Shown here in pieces: positions 27,062-36,408 of a stretch of DNA of 60,886 nucleotides. The stretch's first letter is position 1. Every line of letters begins with the position of its first letter. The DNA lies in the NCBI RefSeq assembly GCF_018598585.1, contig NZ_JAHESD010000030.1, forward strand, positions 1-60,886, read 5' to 3'. Origin of the DNA: Chryseosolibacter indicum (GTDB lineage: Bacteria; Bacteroidota; Bacteroidia; Cytophagales; Cyclobacteriaceae). The position numbers and the translations under genes were made by a program. The notes beneath the pieces were generated by a model, which saw only the letters and a list, made by a program, of their open reading frames with translations, was not told the origin of the DNA and searched no databases.

Positions 27062-27976
27062 ATGAATGCATCGAAAAGAATCTTGCTCACAGGAGCTTCA
27101 GGTTTAATTGGTAGCCGATTAACAGAAATGCTTTTACAAAAAGGTTATGAAGTAAGTCATTTATCACGACATAAAAGTAATACATCAAAAGTTAAAACCT
27201 TTGTCTGGAATATTGAATCGGGTGCGATAGAAAAAGGAGCTTTAGATGGTATTGATACCATCATTCACCTTGCTGGTGCGGGAGTTGCAGACAAGCGATG
27301 GACAAATAGTAGAAAGAAAGAAATTCTTGAAAGCAGAACAAAGTCTACTGCGCTGCTATTCAACGAGCTTAAAAAAGAAAACGCTCCCGTGAAAAACTTT
27401 ATCAGCGCTTCTGCCATAGGATACTATGGCTTTGATAACAATTCCAAATTGTTTGATGAGAACGATAAACCGGGAAGTGGTTTTCTTGCTGAAGTAACAT
27501 CAGCATGGGAAGCCGAAGCTGATAAAATAGAGCAATTAGGAATAAGGTTAGTTAAACTTCGCATTGGAATCGTGCTCAGCAAAAAAGGAGGCGCGCTTGA
27601 ACCTATGGCTAAAGCAGTAAAATTTCTTGTTGGCTCTCCCTTAGGAAGCGGTGATCAATACATGAGCTGGATTCATATAGAGGATCTATGCCAGATGTTT
27701 ATCCACGCTGTAGAAAATACAGAAGTGCGTGGTGCTTTTAATGCTGTCGCCCCTAATCCAGTTACAAATAAAGAGATGACAGAAGCAATTGCAAAACAGC
27801 TGCGCAAGCCAATGATCTTTCCTTCTGTCCCGGCATTTGTACTTAAAGCAATTTTTGGTGAGATGGGCGATGTAGTGCTAAAAGGAAATAAAGTATCATC
27901 AAAGAAAATTCAGGAAACCAGATTCAACTATAAGTTCACAACGCTTGATAAAGCTTTAAAAGACCTTCTTGCTTAG
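27062..27976 (+). CDS. TIGR01777 family epimerase (SDR)
   Basis: A 304-residue extended short-chain dehydrogenase of the TIGR01777/YfcH/SDR39U1 type. Seen: the NAD(P)-binding motif LTGASGLIGSRL at the N terminus, DTIIHLAGAGVADKRWT, SRTKSTALLF, the active-site SAIGYYGFD (Tyr) and the C-terminal DUF1731 domain (FPSVPAFVLKAIFGEMGDVVLKGNKVSSKK). Cytoplasmic; physiological substrate unknown. Its stop overlaps the stop of the convergent VWA gene by 4 bp. Confidence 0.93.
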   Translation: MNASKRILLTGASGLIGSRLTEMLLQKGYEVSHLSRHKSNTSKVKTFVWNIESGAIEKGALDGIDTIIHLAGAGVADKRWTNSRKKEILESRTKSTALLFNELKKENAPVKNFISASAIGYYGFDNNSKLFDENDKPGSGFLAEVTSAWEAEADKIEQLGIRLVKLRIGIVLSKKGGALEPMAKAVKFLVGSPLGSGDQYMSWIHIEDLCQMFIHAVENTEVRGAFNAVAPNPVTNKEMTEAIAKQLRKPMIFPSVPAFVLKAIFGEMGDVVLKGNKVSSKKIQETRFNYKFTTLDKALKDLLA

Positions 27977-30057
27977 TAAGACCCGTGGTACCTTCTGAGA
28001 AACCACTCTGCTGATACCAAAGTAATCAATAACCAGAATACCCATTTTAAGTTAATGATAGAGTCAAAAGTCTCTTCAGTATGGATAATACTTCTGGCTT
28101 CTGTCTTTTGCAGTTCTTGTTGTAGTTCTCCAATTTTTGACGCTTCATAAAATCTTCCTCCTGTTTGGAAGGAAAGTCTTTTAAGCAAATCGAAGTCGGC
28201 CGTGAGATTTTGTAATTCCGCTTGCTGTTCCACAACAGCAAACTCGCCACGCACTTCTTCTGTTTTCCCATTAATAACGGTTTGAGAACGATACCTGTAA
28301 ACACCTTCTTTCAATCCGCCAATCTGGTAGCGGATGTTACCAGGACTTGTAACATAAGAATATTCATTTCGTTTACCGGATTCATCGGTTATGAATATCT
28401 TTATGTTGTTGCCATAAACTGGCTCAAATATGTCGTTGTACACCTGGCTTTCAAAAACAACGGCTTCTGTGTCTGAAAACTCTTGTTGAAGCGGGTAGCT
28501 CCTGAACTTCCGTTTGTCGTCTGTGGTGCTAAGAAATTGTATGAGCTTGCCAAAGAGTTCATCAAAAGATGTGGTGTTCTCGGTGCGGTCAAATTCATTC
28601 AGCCTCCATCGCCATAATCCTTCGCCAAACGTTACGCTTATTTTTCTTGACTCCTTTATATCAACAGTAAGTAAAGGTTTTTGTGTATTAACATTTCCAA
28701 TCCGCTGATATAACAGTGGTGTTGACGTCAATGGCAAGTTATGCTTGCCAAAGTGAACACTTACAGGAGGAAAGTTTGCAATGATTGTATTCGCCTCTTC
28801 AGACAAAGAAAAATTGGAGAAGGCTGGGTTGATAACGGGAGTCACCTCATCATAGTCACGAGGTGTATTATCAAACTTAACAGGCATACCTTGGGCGGCA
28901 AGGTAGCGCAAGTCTGATTGTAAACCCAGTACAAGGAGGAGGGACGATTTACCCTTTACAAATGATTGAAACAACGTGTTGGTTCTTCCTCTCAAATCTG
29001 GCGACTGGTGGAAAATAGCAAGGTCAATGTCGTCTGCGCGTAACCTATTCGGTTGTTGTTCTGATACGCCTGGAATGTGAAGCAGGAATTCATAATTAGA
29101 ATTCTTTTCTATCACTTCCCGCAATGCTTTAATATCGGGATGGGGCGAAGGCGCTACCAGTAGAATCTTCTTTTTACCTTCTACTACTTCTACAAAAACC
29201 GAAGACCTGTTGTTTCTTACGTTCTGCTCTCCATCCTTAGGTTCAACCTGTACGTCGAGTTTCTGTATTCCCTGTTCCTCTGCCAAAACCTGGAAGTCGA
29301 AAGAAATCAACCCCTCTCCCGTTGTTCTTTTAGTTTGACGGTCAACAAGCTTTCCTCTTTTAAAAACTGAAACCACAAGGTCCTGCGCTTTTAAGTTCTT
29401 AGCCTGTACTTCTGCTCTGAGGGGAAATTTATTTCCCTGATAGGCGATTTTGTTATATGATACATTCTTTATAGAAACATCTGTTCTCTCCGTTGTGTCA
29501 CCTAAACCAATAGTATAAACAGGGTAGTTAAATGAAGCGTACAAGGGAGACAGCCCTGAATTATAGATACCATCAGAGGCTAGAATAACGCCTGCTATAT
29601 TCTGACCTTCGTATCTATTGCTGATCCTTCTTAATGCACCCTGGATGTCTGACTGAGAGGCAGTGTACTGAATGTTGTTTGCATCTTCTTCTAAAAGTGT
29701 ATGTGTAGCTACATCATATCCTTTTTCTTCAAGGGCTTGGGCGGCGGTGCTTAATTGTTGTTGCGTTTGTTTTAGTAATACTGAATCAGTAGCCTCTTTT
29801 ACGGAAGCAGAGTTGTCATATAAAACGATGAAGTGCGGTTTTTCAAAAAGGTTATTGATCTGTTTAACAATAGGCCCGAGCAATAAGAAAGCAAGGAAAA
29901 AGGTAAGAATTGCCCTTATGCTAAATAACAACCAGTTTATAGCTTTACCCCATGGTTGCTGACGGGTTCTGTAATATTGAATGAAAGCGTAAGCTAATCC
30001 AATAAGAACACAAACAACAACAAATTCCGGAGCCGACTCTAATATTACTCTTCTCAT
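27973..30057 (-). CDS. Membrane-anchored VWA-like protein
   Basis: A 694-residue inner-membrane protein. Order: two N-terminal transmembrane helices (about 8-27 and 41-63), a VWA-like domain with the MIDAS-type sequence DNSAS (DxSxS) and VILASDGIYNSG, beta-sandwich regions (about 205-300), a class I glutamine-amidotransferase-like fold (KKILLVAPSPHPDIKALREVI... DLAIFHQSPDLRG) without an obvious catalytic triad, and a C-terminal helix (KWVFWLLITLVSAEWFLRR). This layout is known in Bacteroidota BatA/BatB-like or DUF7408-like proteins of unknown role that often work with MoxR and DUF58 partners. Here those genes are elsewhere in the window. Transcribed after rarA on the minus strand. Confidence 0.85.
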   Translation of the reverse strand: MRRVILESAPEFVVVCVLIGLAYAFIQYYRTRQQPWGKAINWLLFSIRAILTFFLAFLLLGPIVKQINNLFEKPHFIVLYDNSASVKEATDSVLLKQTQQQLSTAAQALEEKGYDVATHTLLEEDANNIQYTASQSDIQGALRRISNRYEGQNIAGVILASDGIYNSGLSPLYASFNYPVYTIGLGDTTERTDVSIKNVSYNKIAYQGNKFPLRAEVQAKNLKAQDLVVSVFKRGKLVDRQTKRTTGEGLISFDFQVLAEEQGIQKLDVQVEPKDGEQNVRNNRSSVFVEVVEGKKKILLVAPSPHPDIKALREVIEKNSNYEFLLHIPGVSEQQPNRLRADDIDLAIFHQSPDLRGRTNTLFQSFVKGKSSLLLVLGLQSDLRYLAAQGMPVKFDNTPRDYDEVTPVINPAFSNFSLSEEANTIIANFPPVSVHFGKHNLPLTSTPLLYQRIGNVNTQKPLLTVDIKESRKISVTFGEGLWRWRLNEFDRTENTTSFDELFGKLIQFLSTTDDKRKFRSYPLQQEFSDTEAVVFESQVYNDIFEPVYGNNIKIFITDESGKRNEYSYVTSPGNIRYQIGGLKEGVYRYRSQTVINGKTEEVRGEFAVVEQQAELQNLTADFDLLKRLSFQTGGRFYEASKIGELQQELQKTEARSIIHTEETFDSIINLKWVFWLLITLVSAEWFLRRYHGSY

Positions 30058-30065
30058 CTAACAAT

Positions 30066-30121
30066 TTTTAACCTAACCTGTAACCTTTAACCAATGACTA
30101 ATGACCAATGCCTAACACCTA
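30066..30121. repeat. 7-bp degenerate tandem repeat
   Basis: Eight in-phase 7-bp units (CTAACCT, GTAACCT, TTAACCA, ATGACTA, ATGACCA, ATGCCTA and relatives) between the rarA stop codon and the VWA gene start; the last unit includes the rarA stop. Same class as 8281-8364. Confidence 0.75.
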
Positions 30122-31387
30122 ATATCCATACTTCTCTTTCCATAATGAACGAAGGTATCTTCTAAGCTCTTCTTCTCTTGCATTGTTTCCGGGCTCATAA
30201 AATTTCGTGTCTTTTATTTCATCGGGAAGAAACTCTGCTTTTACAAAATTGCCTTCGTAACTATGAGCATACTGATAGCCCTTCCCGTATCCAAGGTTCT
30301 TCATCAACTTAGTCGGGGCATTGCGAATAGCGAGGGGTACTGGTAAATCTCCGGTTTCATTCACCGCACTAATAGCATTTTCAATGGCCATGTAACTTGC
30401 ATTGCTTTTTGGCGATGATGCTAAATATATGGCACACTGTGATAAAATAATTCTTGCTTCAGGATAACCAATAACGTTGACTGCCTGAAAAGTATTGTTA
30501 GCAATTACCAGCGCCGTGGGATTAGCGTTGCCGATGTCTTCAGAAGCGAGTATGAGCATTCGTCTGGCAATAAATTTTACATCCTCACCACCTTCTACCA
30601 TGCGGGCCAGGTAGTATACCGCCGCATTGGGATCGCTGCCTCTGATGGATTTGATAAAAGCAGAGATAATATCGTAATGTTGTTCACCACTTTTGTCGTA
30701 AATGGCGATGTGCTTTTGGGCAGTATCCATTACAAGGGAATCAGTGATTACAATATCCCCTTTATTTGAATCTGCAATAAGTTCTACAAGATTCAAAAGC
30801 TTCCTTCCATCTCCTCCTGAAATGTTAAGTAGCGCTTGATGATCTACTACTTTTATACTTCTCTTCTTAAGCTCTTCATCTCTTTCTAATGCATGTTGAA
30901 CAAGTTCAAGAAGTTTTTCCTCATTCAAAGCCTTTAAGGTATAAACCTGGCAACGCGATAACAATGCAGAATTTACCTCAAAGGATGGATTTTCTGTCGT
31001 AGCCCCAATCAGGGTAATCACTCCTTTTTCAACAGCACCTAACAACGCATCCTGCTGCGATTTATTAAAGCGATGAATCTCATCAATAAATAAAATGGAT
31101 TTGCCTGACTGCTTTGCTTTTTCAATAACATCGCGAACGTCTTTTACTCCGGCGCTTACGGCACTTAAGGTGTGAAATGGTTTCTTCACCTCATTCGCAA
31201 TTATGTTGGCGATTGTTGTTTTGCCTACACCTGGTGGCCCCCATAAAATCATGGACGGAATATTACCAGATTGTATAGCTCTTCTTATCACACCATTGGG
31301 CCCGGTTAAATGCTCCTGCCCTACAAGATCATCCAATCTTGAGGGCCTCATGCGCTCTGCCAATGGTAATCTGGAATTTATAAGCAC
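30119..31387 (-). CDS. rarA: Replication-associated recombination ATPase RarA
   Basis: A 422-residue AAA+ ATPase of the RarA/MgsA/WRNIP1 family, which acts at stalled forks. Seen: [19 protein letters not shown] at the N terminus, Walker A GPPGVGKT (50-57), Walker [13 protein letters not shown], sensor 1 [13 protein letters not shown], and the C-terminal clamp-loader-like and tetramerisation domains ([33 protein letters not shown]-type C terminus ending EKYGY). The start is GTG at 31387: the conserved PLAERMRP lies upstream of the first ATG and a stop codon precedes the GTG. Confidence 0.96.
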   Translation of the reverse strand: MLINSRLPLAERMRPSRLDDLVGQEHLTGPNGVIRRAIQSGNIPSMILWGPPGVGKTTIANIIANEVKKPFHTLSAVSAGVKDVRDVIEKAKQSGKSILFIDEIHRFNKSQQDALLGAVEKGVITLIGATTENPSFEVNSALLSRCQVYTLKALNEEKLLELVQHALERDEELKKRSIKVVDHQALLNISGGDGRKLLNLVELIADSNKGDIVITDSLVMDTAQKHIAIYDKSGEQHYDIISAFIKSIRGSDPNAAVYYLARMVEGGEDVKFIARRMLILASEDIGNANPTALVIANNTFQAVNVIGYPEARIILSQCAIYLASSPKSNASYMAIENAISAVNETGDLPVPLAIRNAPTKLMKNLGYGKGYQYAHSYEGNFVKAEFLPDEIKDTKFYEPGNNAREEELRRYLRSLWKEKYGY

Positions 31388-31515
31388 GATTTAGATTCTA
31401 CAGTTTAATACGATTCAAAATTTCTGAATTCAGAAACGGTGAAAATTAATGAAAACCGCTCACTTCAACTATAAGGTTCAACGTGGAATTTATCGTGATT
31501 TTTAATGATAGTTGC

Positions 31516-31523
31516 TATATTTG
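31516..31523 (+). promoter_or_regulatory. -7 element of the histidine kinase gene
   Basis: TATATTTG, exact TAnnTTTG, followed by GCA. A leader of about 50 nt follows, which contains the palindrome at 31541-31554. Confidence 0.55.
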
Positions 31524-31540
31524 CAGGCCCACAGCAGCAG

Positions 31541-31554
31541 CTCCTGATCAGGAG
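31541..31554 (+). promoter_or_regulatory. Palindrome in the kinase leader, possible attenuator
   Basis: CTCCTGATCAGGAG, a perfect 14-bp palindrome, followed by a T-run at 31559-31564 and located between the -7 box and the start codon. The 5-bp stem is short for a terminator; a protein-binding site is as likely. Confidence 0.35.
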
Positions 31555-31582
31555 TGTGTTTTTTCTTTGTTAAAATAGGCGG

Positions 31583-33055
31583 ATGAAGATTTCATATCTC
31601 ATATTTATCGGGTTTTTGGTCATTCTTATCATGTTCTCTGCTACCACTTATATAAATTTTAAGCAGGCAGAGCGTGTTAACGAGAACTCAGAGTTCTTTG
31701 CGAGATCAACTACAATTGTACGGCATACTAACAGATTTCAGCGTAATATTCTGAATATGGTTAGTGGTTTGCGTGGTTACTTGTTTACAGGAGAGAACTA
31801 CTTTATCCAGGCTTATGATTCTGCCGCCCAGGAGAACATTGACATCCTTGCAGAGCTGGATACTATAGTGCCAGATACTTCGGTGCAAAAACGGGCTTTA
31901 CGGCAAATACGTCAACTAAATGATGAATGGGTAAACAATTATGCTATCCCACTCATCGAGGCAAAAAAGATGTCCTTAACCTCAGACAGCAGTAAGCATG
32001 CATTTGATGAATTATATAGAGAGAGGCTTTTAAGTGGAGTCGAGATGCGCTTAAACCGAAGGTTGCAGCAGATGTTTAAAGATTTCAGCAATTATGAATA
32101 TAATTTAAGGGATTTGCGAAAAAGCGAGCTAACAGAATCTATAATTCTAACAAAACGTATTTCTATTTATTTAACCTCCGTCTCAATTATATGTGGGTTG
32201 GCAATTGCTATATTCCTTGCCTACAGGATCTCTAACAGAATAATGAAGATGGTTAAAATGGCAGATAATATCGCTGCTGGTGATTATAATGTACATACAA
32301 CTGCAGAAGGAAACGATGAAATCGGCAGCCTTGCAAGATCTTTAAATCACATGGCCAGTGTACTTTCAGAAAACATCAGTTTGCTCAAGAGGAAAAACGA
32401 AGAGTTAGGCCAGTTTGCTCACATTGTGTCACACGATTTAAAAGCACCCTTACGGGGAATTGATAACGTAGTCAATTGGATTGAAGAAGATCACCTCGAT
32501 GAGCTATCTCCAAAAGTAAAGGAGTACTTCCAGCTCATTAAAGGACGATTGGTAAGAGGAGAAAATCTTATTCAGGGTATACTTACTTATGCCCGTATTG
32601 GAAGAGAACAACCTGTTATTGAACTGGTAGATCTTAATGAGCTGATGGGCGAGATACTTGAAAATGTTGCTGCTACATCCACGGTAGCTATTGATGTTCA
32701 GAAAGATCTCCCGGTATTTGAGACCGAAAAAATTCCATTACAACAGATTTTTTCAAATCTTATTGGTAACGCGATAAAATATAATGACAAGCGAAATGGA
32801 AAAATAAAGATTTATGCGAGGAAATCTCCAAGCTATTATACTTTCTTTGTAGAAGATAATGGGCCAGGTATAGACAAGGCTTACCATGACAAGATCTTTA
32901 TGATCTTTCAAACCTTGCAGGAGCGCGATAGCTTTGAGAGCACAGGTGTCGGTCTTGCAATAGTGAAAAAGATTCTTGATGATAGAAGACAATCAATTAA
33001 ATTAACTTCAACGGTAGGTAAAGGTTCCGTATTTTCCTTTACCTGGCCAAAATAA
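31583..33055 (+). CDS. CHASE3 sensor histidine kinase
   Basis: A 490-residue membrane kinase. Order: TM1 (4-24), extracytoplasmic CHASE3 domain (about 30-175, GLRGYLFTGENYFIQAYDSA), TM2 (about 190-212), HAMP (about 212-265), HisKA with phospho-acceptor His284 in VSHDLKAPLRG, and an HATPase domain with N box (FSNLIGNAIKYND), G1 (EDNGPGID) and G2 (STGVGLAIVKKIL). The partner is the single-domain response regulator that starts 9 bp downstream. The pair resembles Cph1/Rcp1-type modules, though this kinase has no GAF/PHY photosensor. Signal unknown. Confidence 0.94.
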   Translation: MKISYLIFIGFLVILIMFSATTYINFKQAERVNENSEFFARSTTIVRHTNRFQRNILNMVSGLRGYLFTGENYFIQAYDSAAQENIDILAELDTIVPDTSVQKRALRQIRQLNDEWVNNYAIPLIEAKKMSLTSDSSKHAFDELYRERLLSGVEMRLNRRLQQMFKDFSNYEYNLRDLRKSELTESIILTKRISIYLTSVSIICGLAIAIFLAYRISNRIMKMVKMADNIAAGDYNVHTTAEGNDEIGSLARSLNHMASVLSENISLLKRKNEELGQFAHIVSHDLKAPLRGIDNVVNWIEEDHLDELSPKVKEYFQLIKGRLVRGENLIQGILTYARIGREQPVIELVDLNELMGEILENVAATSTVAIDVQKDLPVFETEKIPLQQIFSNLIGNAIKYNDKRNGKIKIYARKSPSYYTFFVEDNGPGIDKAYHDKIFMIFQTLQERDSFESTGVGLAIVKKILDDRRQSIKLTSTVGKGSVFSFTWPK

Positions 33056-33064
33056 ATTCAGAAT

Positions 33065-33490
33065 ATGATGACAATGGATAAAGTAATTAACATCTTATTG
33101 GTTGAAGACGATACACTTGATGTGATGGATGCGAAGCGTACCCTCGACAAAATGGGTATTCTTCATATCATGCACGTGGCAAAAAATGGTGAGGAGGCTC
33201 TTAAACATCTTGAAAGGGTATCTTCTGAAAATGGTGTGAAGCCAGATGTAATTCTTCTCGATCTCAATATGCCAAAAATGAATGGCATGGAATTCCTGTC
33301 AATCCTGCGTAAGGATGACCAATGGAAGAACGTGAAAGTATTTATCCTCACTACGTCAGAAGAAAAAGAAGATAAAGAGGCGGCGAAGAAGTTGGGCGTT
33401 TCCGGGTTTATAGTTAAGCCGTTAAAGCTGAATAATCCTTCTTCCATAGATTCATTTAACCTGATGATCGATCTCCTTAATTTTAAGTAG
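33065..33490 (+). CDS. Single-domain response regulator (Rcp1-like)
   Basis: A 141-residue receiver domain with no output domain. Seen: the acidic pair VEDD, phospho-acceptor Asp66 in ILLDLNMP, the switch Thr in ILTTS and the conserved Lys in FIVKPL. The insertion typical of Rcp1-like regulators (VSSENGVKPD) is present. It likely relays phosphate from the upstream kinase to another protein or acts by protein contact. ATG 33065, 33068 and 33074 are all possible starts. Its stop codon directly abuts the stop of the convergent STAS-like gene. Confidence 0.94.
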   Translation: MMTMDKVINILLVEDDTLDVMDAKRTLDKMGILHIMHVAKNGEEALKHLERVSSENGVKPDVILLDLNMPKMNGMEFLSILRKDDQWKNVKVFILTTSEEKEDKEAAKKLGVSGFIVKPLKLNNPSSIDSFNLMIDLLNFK

Positions 33491-33889
33491 TTAGCGGCTG
33501 GGGGGCAACTCCAATAACCATTGTTTTGCCTCTTTGGTATTATTAAATAGTCGGAGTTGCAGTTTTGCCTTAGCCAGCGTGTAGGAGATACTCTCTACGG
33601 CTACTTTGTTAAAATAATTGCTTGGTTTTACAATGGCTACAGCATCAAATCCGTTCTGCATTGCTCTGGGCAAAAAATTAAACTCAATATATCGCTGGTC
33701 CTCCATTCCAATAAGAGTCATGTCCTCTATATCGGCCAGTAGCTTATTGGCCTTATTTTCCATCAGTATTTTAAGCAAGAGTTCTGTTCCTTCACGAAAC
33801 TGGGCACTGGTAGAATAACCTCTCCATTCCATAATTACCAGTTTACTTGACGAATCATAGTAGATATTATAAGGTACTGTGCCTGCCAC
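33491..33889 (-). CDS. SpoIIAA/STAS-like protein
   Basis: A 132-residue cytoplasmic protein with the alternating beta-alpha pattern of the SpoIIAA-like (STAS-related) fold: YNIYYDSSSKLVIMEWRGYSTSAQFREGTE, LLADIEDMTLIGMED, FDAVAIVKPSNYFNKVAVESI, LQLRLFNNTKEAKQWLLEL. It lacks an obvious phosphorylatable DSxG motif. Start is a GTG at 33887-33889. The nearest ATG would remove the first strand. It converges on the two-component operon with no gap between stops; proximity to a kinase/receiver pair suggests a signalling role, which is inference. Confidence 0.7.
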   Translation of the reverse strand: MAGTVPYNIYYDSSSKLVIMEWRGYSTSAQFREGTELLLKILMENKANKLLADIEDMTLIGMEDQRYIEFNFLPRAMQNGFDAVAIVKPSNYFNKVAVESISYTLAKAKLQLRLFNNTKEAKQWLLELPPSR

Positions 33890-33974
33890 GTGTAAATGGA
33901 TTCTTAATTTTAATTGAAACGTTTCATGATAGATAATGTTCCGGCAAGCTTAATCATTTATATTAACAGGAACA

Positions 33975-34676
33975 ATGGCGTCATACAAAATATTTCCTTG
34001 CGGCGATCAGGGTATAACCATTCAATTTGGTAATCAGATCATATCAGGCATCCACCAAAGATTGATAGAGATCAAACATATTTTTGAATTTGAACCTTTT
34101 GTTGGCTTACGTGATGTTATAGTCGCCTACTCATCATTAACAATTATCTATGATAGCTTCCGTGTCAGCCAATATTATAAGCAATCATCGTATCAATACG
34201 TAAAACAAAAGTTAGAGGAAGTGTGTAATCTTTCATCCGCTAAAGCGGAAAGCAGTTCTCCTCTAAAAAGAATTCCGGTTTGTTATAATGAAAGTTTTGG
34301 TCTTGATCTTAAAACCATTGCATCTTCTAAAAAGCTATCAGTTGAAGAAGTAATAGAATTACACACCACAACTACATATCATGTTTTTATGATTGGTTTC
34401 CTTCCTGGATTTCCGTACATGGCAAGCATTAACGAAAAGTTAGTAATGCCCCGCAAAACCAAACCAAGGCAACAAATACCTGCAGGTAGTGTTGGCATTG
34501 CTGGGTTACAGACCGGTATCTATCCCGTGATATCTCCAGGTGGTTGGCAGATACTTGGAAGAACCCCGCTCTCTTTGTTCAGTAAAGAGAAAGATAACCC
34601 TGTGTTGCTAAGACCAGGCGATGACGTACAATTCTATCCCATAACAAAAGACGAGTTTATAGCATATAAAGAATAG
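33975..34676 (+). CDS. pxpB: 5-oxoprolinase subunit B (KipI family)
   Basis: A 233-residue PxpB. With PxpA and PxpC it forms the ATP-dependent prokaryotic 5-oxoprolinase that opens pyroglutamate to glutamate. Seen: FPCGDQGITIQFG at the N terminus, the conserved HTTTTYHVFMIGFLPGFPYM, LVMPRKTKPRQQIPAGSVGIAG, and TGIYPVISPGGWQILGRTPLSLF, all hallmarks of the carboxyltransferase/cyclophilin-like KipI family. First gene of a tight operon: 3 bp before pxpC. The Bacillus homologue KipI also inhibits the sporulation kinase KinA. Confidence 0.96.
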   Translation: MASYKIFPCGDQGITIQFGNQIISGIHQRLIEIKHIFEFEPFVGLRDVIVAYSSLTIIYDSFRVSQYYKQSSYQYVKQKLEEVCNLSSAKAESSSPLKRIPVCYNESFGLDLKTIASSKKLSVEEVIELHTTTTYHVFMIGFLPGFPYMASINEKLVMPRKTKPRQQIPAGSVGIAGLQTGIYPVISPGGWQILGRTPLSLFSKEKDNPVLLRPGDDVQFYPITKDEFIAYKE

Positions 34677-34679
34677 CAG

Positions 34680-35660
34680 ATGAGTATTCGCGTAGTAAAA
34701 GCAGGGATACTAGATACAATCCAGGATTTGGGAAGGCACGGCTACAGCAGTTTAGGAATTAATCCTAATGGAGTAATGGATACCTATGCTGCACAACTTG
34801 CAAATTGTTTAGTGGGCAACAACCTGAATGAAGGCTTAATTGAATTTCACTATCCCGCTTCTCAACTGCATTTTAGTAAAGAAGCTTTGATAAGCATCAC
34901 GGGGGCCGACTTCACTCCTTTTGTTAATGAAATGCCTGTTCCTGTAAATTGTCCTACCGTAATTACAAAGGATTCAACGTTGGTCTTTAAAAAAAGAAAG
35001 TGGGGCGCGAGATGTTATCTTTCTGTAAGTGGTGGATTTGAAATTTCACCATGGTTGAAGAGCAAGGCAACGAATATCAAAATACAAGCCGGAGGTTTTG
35101 AGGGAAGAGCATTAAAAAAGGAAGACGTACTTTCTTTCAAGCCAGGCAAGTCATTTACCAATGCACCAACAAACGTAAGAGCACTCCATTGGAGCGTTAA
35201 TACAAGTGTGATGTATAAAGAACGGTCTCATATTTCTTTTATCCCAGGAAATGAATGGAATCTTTTAACAGAGGAATCGCAGCAATGTGTTATATCTTCT
35301 CCTTTTAAAATTGATAAATCTTCTGACCGCATGGCATATACATTATTGGGAGAAAGGCTTTCCTATAAACCCCATGAGGAATTACTTTCTTCTGCTGTAA
35401 CATTCGGAACAATACAGGGTTTGCCTGATGGAGGACTCCTGGTGTTGATGGCAGATCATCAGACTACAGGGGGTTACCCGAAGATAGGGCATGTAATCAG
35501 TGCGCATCTTCCCAAACTTTCTCAATGTTCAGCCCACGAAGAAATTCGACTAAGCCCGGCTTCCATTGAAGACGCAGAAAAAATGTTAATTTCACTTCAG
35601 CAGGAAATAAAGATCATCCAATGGTCTTGCGCACAAAAGCTCAATGAAATCTATGCATAG
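34680..35660 (+). CDS. pxpC: 5-oxoprolinase subunit C (KipA, biotin-dependent carboxyltransferase family)
   Basis: A 326-residue PxpC. Seen: [69 protein letters not shown], the [13 protein letters not shown] motif and [26 protein letters not shown], all conserved in the KipA/UahB C-terminal-like family. Together with PxpB it probably activates the substrate by phosphorylation or binding. The 3' end overlaps the start of pxpA by 17 bp, which indicates translational coupling. Confidence 0.96.
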   Translation: MSIRVVKAGILDTIQDLGRHGYSSLGINPNGVMDTYAAQLANCLVGNNLNEGLIEFHYPASQLHFSKEALISITGADFTPFVNEMPVPVNCPTVITKDSTLVFKKRKWGARCYLSVSGGFEISPWLKSKATNIKIQAGGFEGRALKKEDVLSFKPGKSFTNAPTNVRALHWSVNTSVMYKERSHISFIPGNEWNLLTEESQQCVISSPFKIDKSSDRMAYTLLGERLSYKPHEELLSSAVTFGTIQGLPDGGLLVLMADHQTTGGYPKIGHVISAHLPKLSQCSAHEEIRLSPASIEDAEKMLISLQQEIKIIQWSCAQKLNEIYA

Positions 35661-36408
35661 AATCGATCTTAATTGTGATATGGGTGAAAGCTTCGGTGCT
35701 TACTCCATGGGTACGGATGAAGCAATAATGGATTATGTGTCATCTATAAACGTCGCCTGCGGCTTTCATGCAGGTGATCCTTCTGTTATGCGTAAAACGA
35801 TAGCGCTGGCAGCGAAGAGAAATATTGTTATTGGTGCACATCCTGGCTATCCTGACCTTCAGGGATTCGGAAGAAGGAAGATGGATCTCTCACCGGAAGA
35901 AATTTATGACAGCGTTATCTACCAGGTGGGTGCGTTGCAAGCTTTTGTCCATGCTGTTGGAAAAAAACTTCACCACGTTAAACCACACGGAGCCCTTTAC
36001 AACGTTGCAGCAAAAGATAAGTCAGTGGCTAAAGCGTTAGCACAGGCAGTGTATGATGTCGATAAAGATTTAGTTTTCGTTGGCCTTTCAGGAAGTTTGA
36101 TGATTGAAGAAGCAAATGGAATTGGTCTGCTTACGGCAAGTGAAGTGTTTGCAGACAGAACCTACCAGGACGATGGAACACTTACACCGAGAACATCTCC
36201 CCGTGCCCTTATGGCTTCTGATGAAGATGCAACAAGCCAGGTTTTGCAAATGATTAAACAAGGCACGGTAACGAGTGTTAATGGGAAAACAGTGAATGTA
36301 AAAGCAGATACTGTTTGTATCCATGGTGATGGCAAGCATGCCTTATCTTTTGTAAAGTCTATCGTAAAAATGCTTGAGCAACACCATGTCACTATCAAAC
36401 ATTTCTAA
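35644..36408 (+). CDS. pxpA: 5-oxoprolinase subunit A (LamB/YcsF family)
   Basis: A 254-residue PxpA with the family signature [58 protein letters not shown] and [17 protein letters not shown], and the terminal [13 protein letters not shown]. Metal-dependent TIM-barrel-like deacetylase fold, the hydrolytic subunit of the complex. ATG 35644 overlaps the pxpC end; ATG 35653 is an equally good start because the family begins shortly before IDLNCD. It overlaps the transporter gene by 23 bp. Confidence 0.96.
   Translation: MKSMHRIDLNCDMGESFGAYSMGTDEAIMDYVSSINVACGFHAGDPSVMRKTIALAAKRNIVIGAHPGYPDLQGFGRRKMDLSPEEIYDSVIYQVGALQAFVHAVGKKLHHVKPHGALYNVAAKDKSVAKALAQAVYDVDKDLVFVGLSGSLMIEEANGIGLLTASEVFADRTYQDDGTLTPRTSPRALMASDEDATSQVLQMIKQGTVTSVNGKTVNVKADTVCIHGDGKHALSFVKSIVKMLEQHHVTIKHF

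Noticed and set aside
31583-34676. PxpB/PxpC as inhibitors of the adjacent histidine kinase, by analogy with KipI/KipA and KinA
   Set aside because: The gene order and the presence of pxpA fit 5-oxoprolinase; adjacency to the kinase is on separate transcripts with another gene between them.
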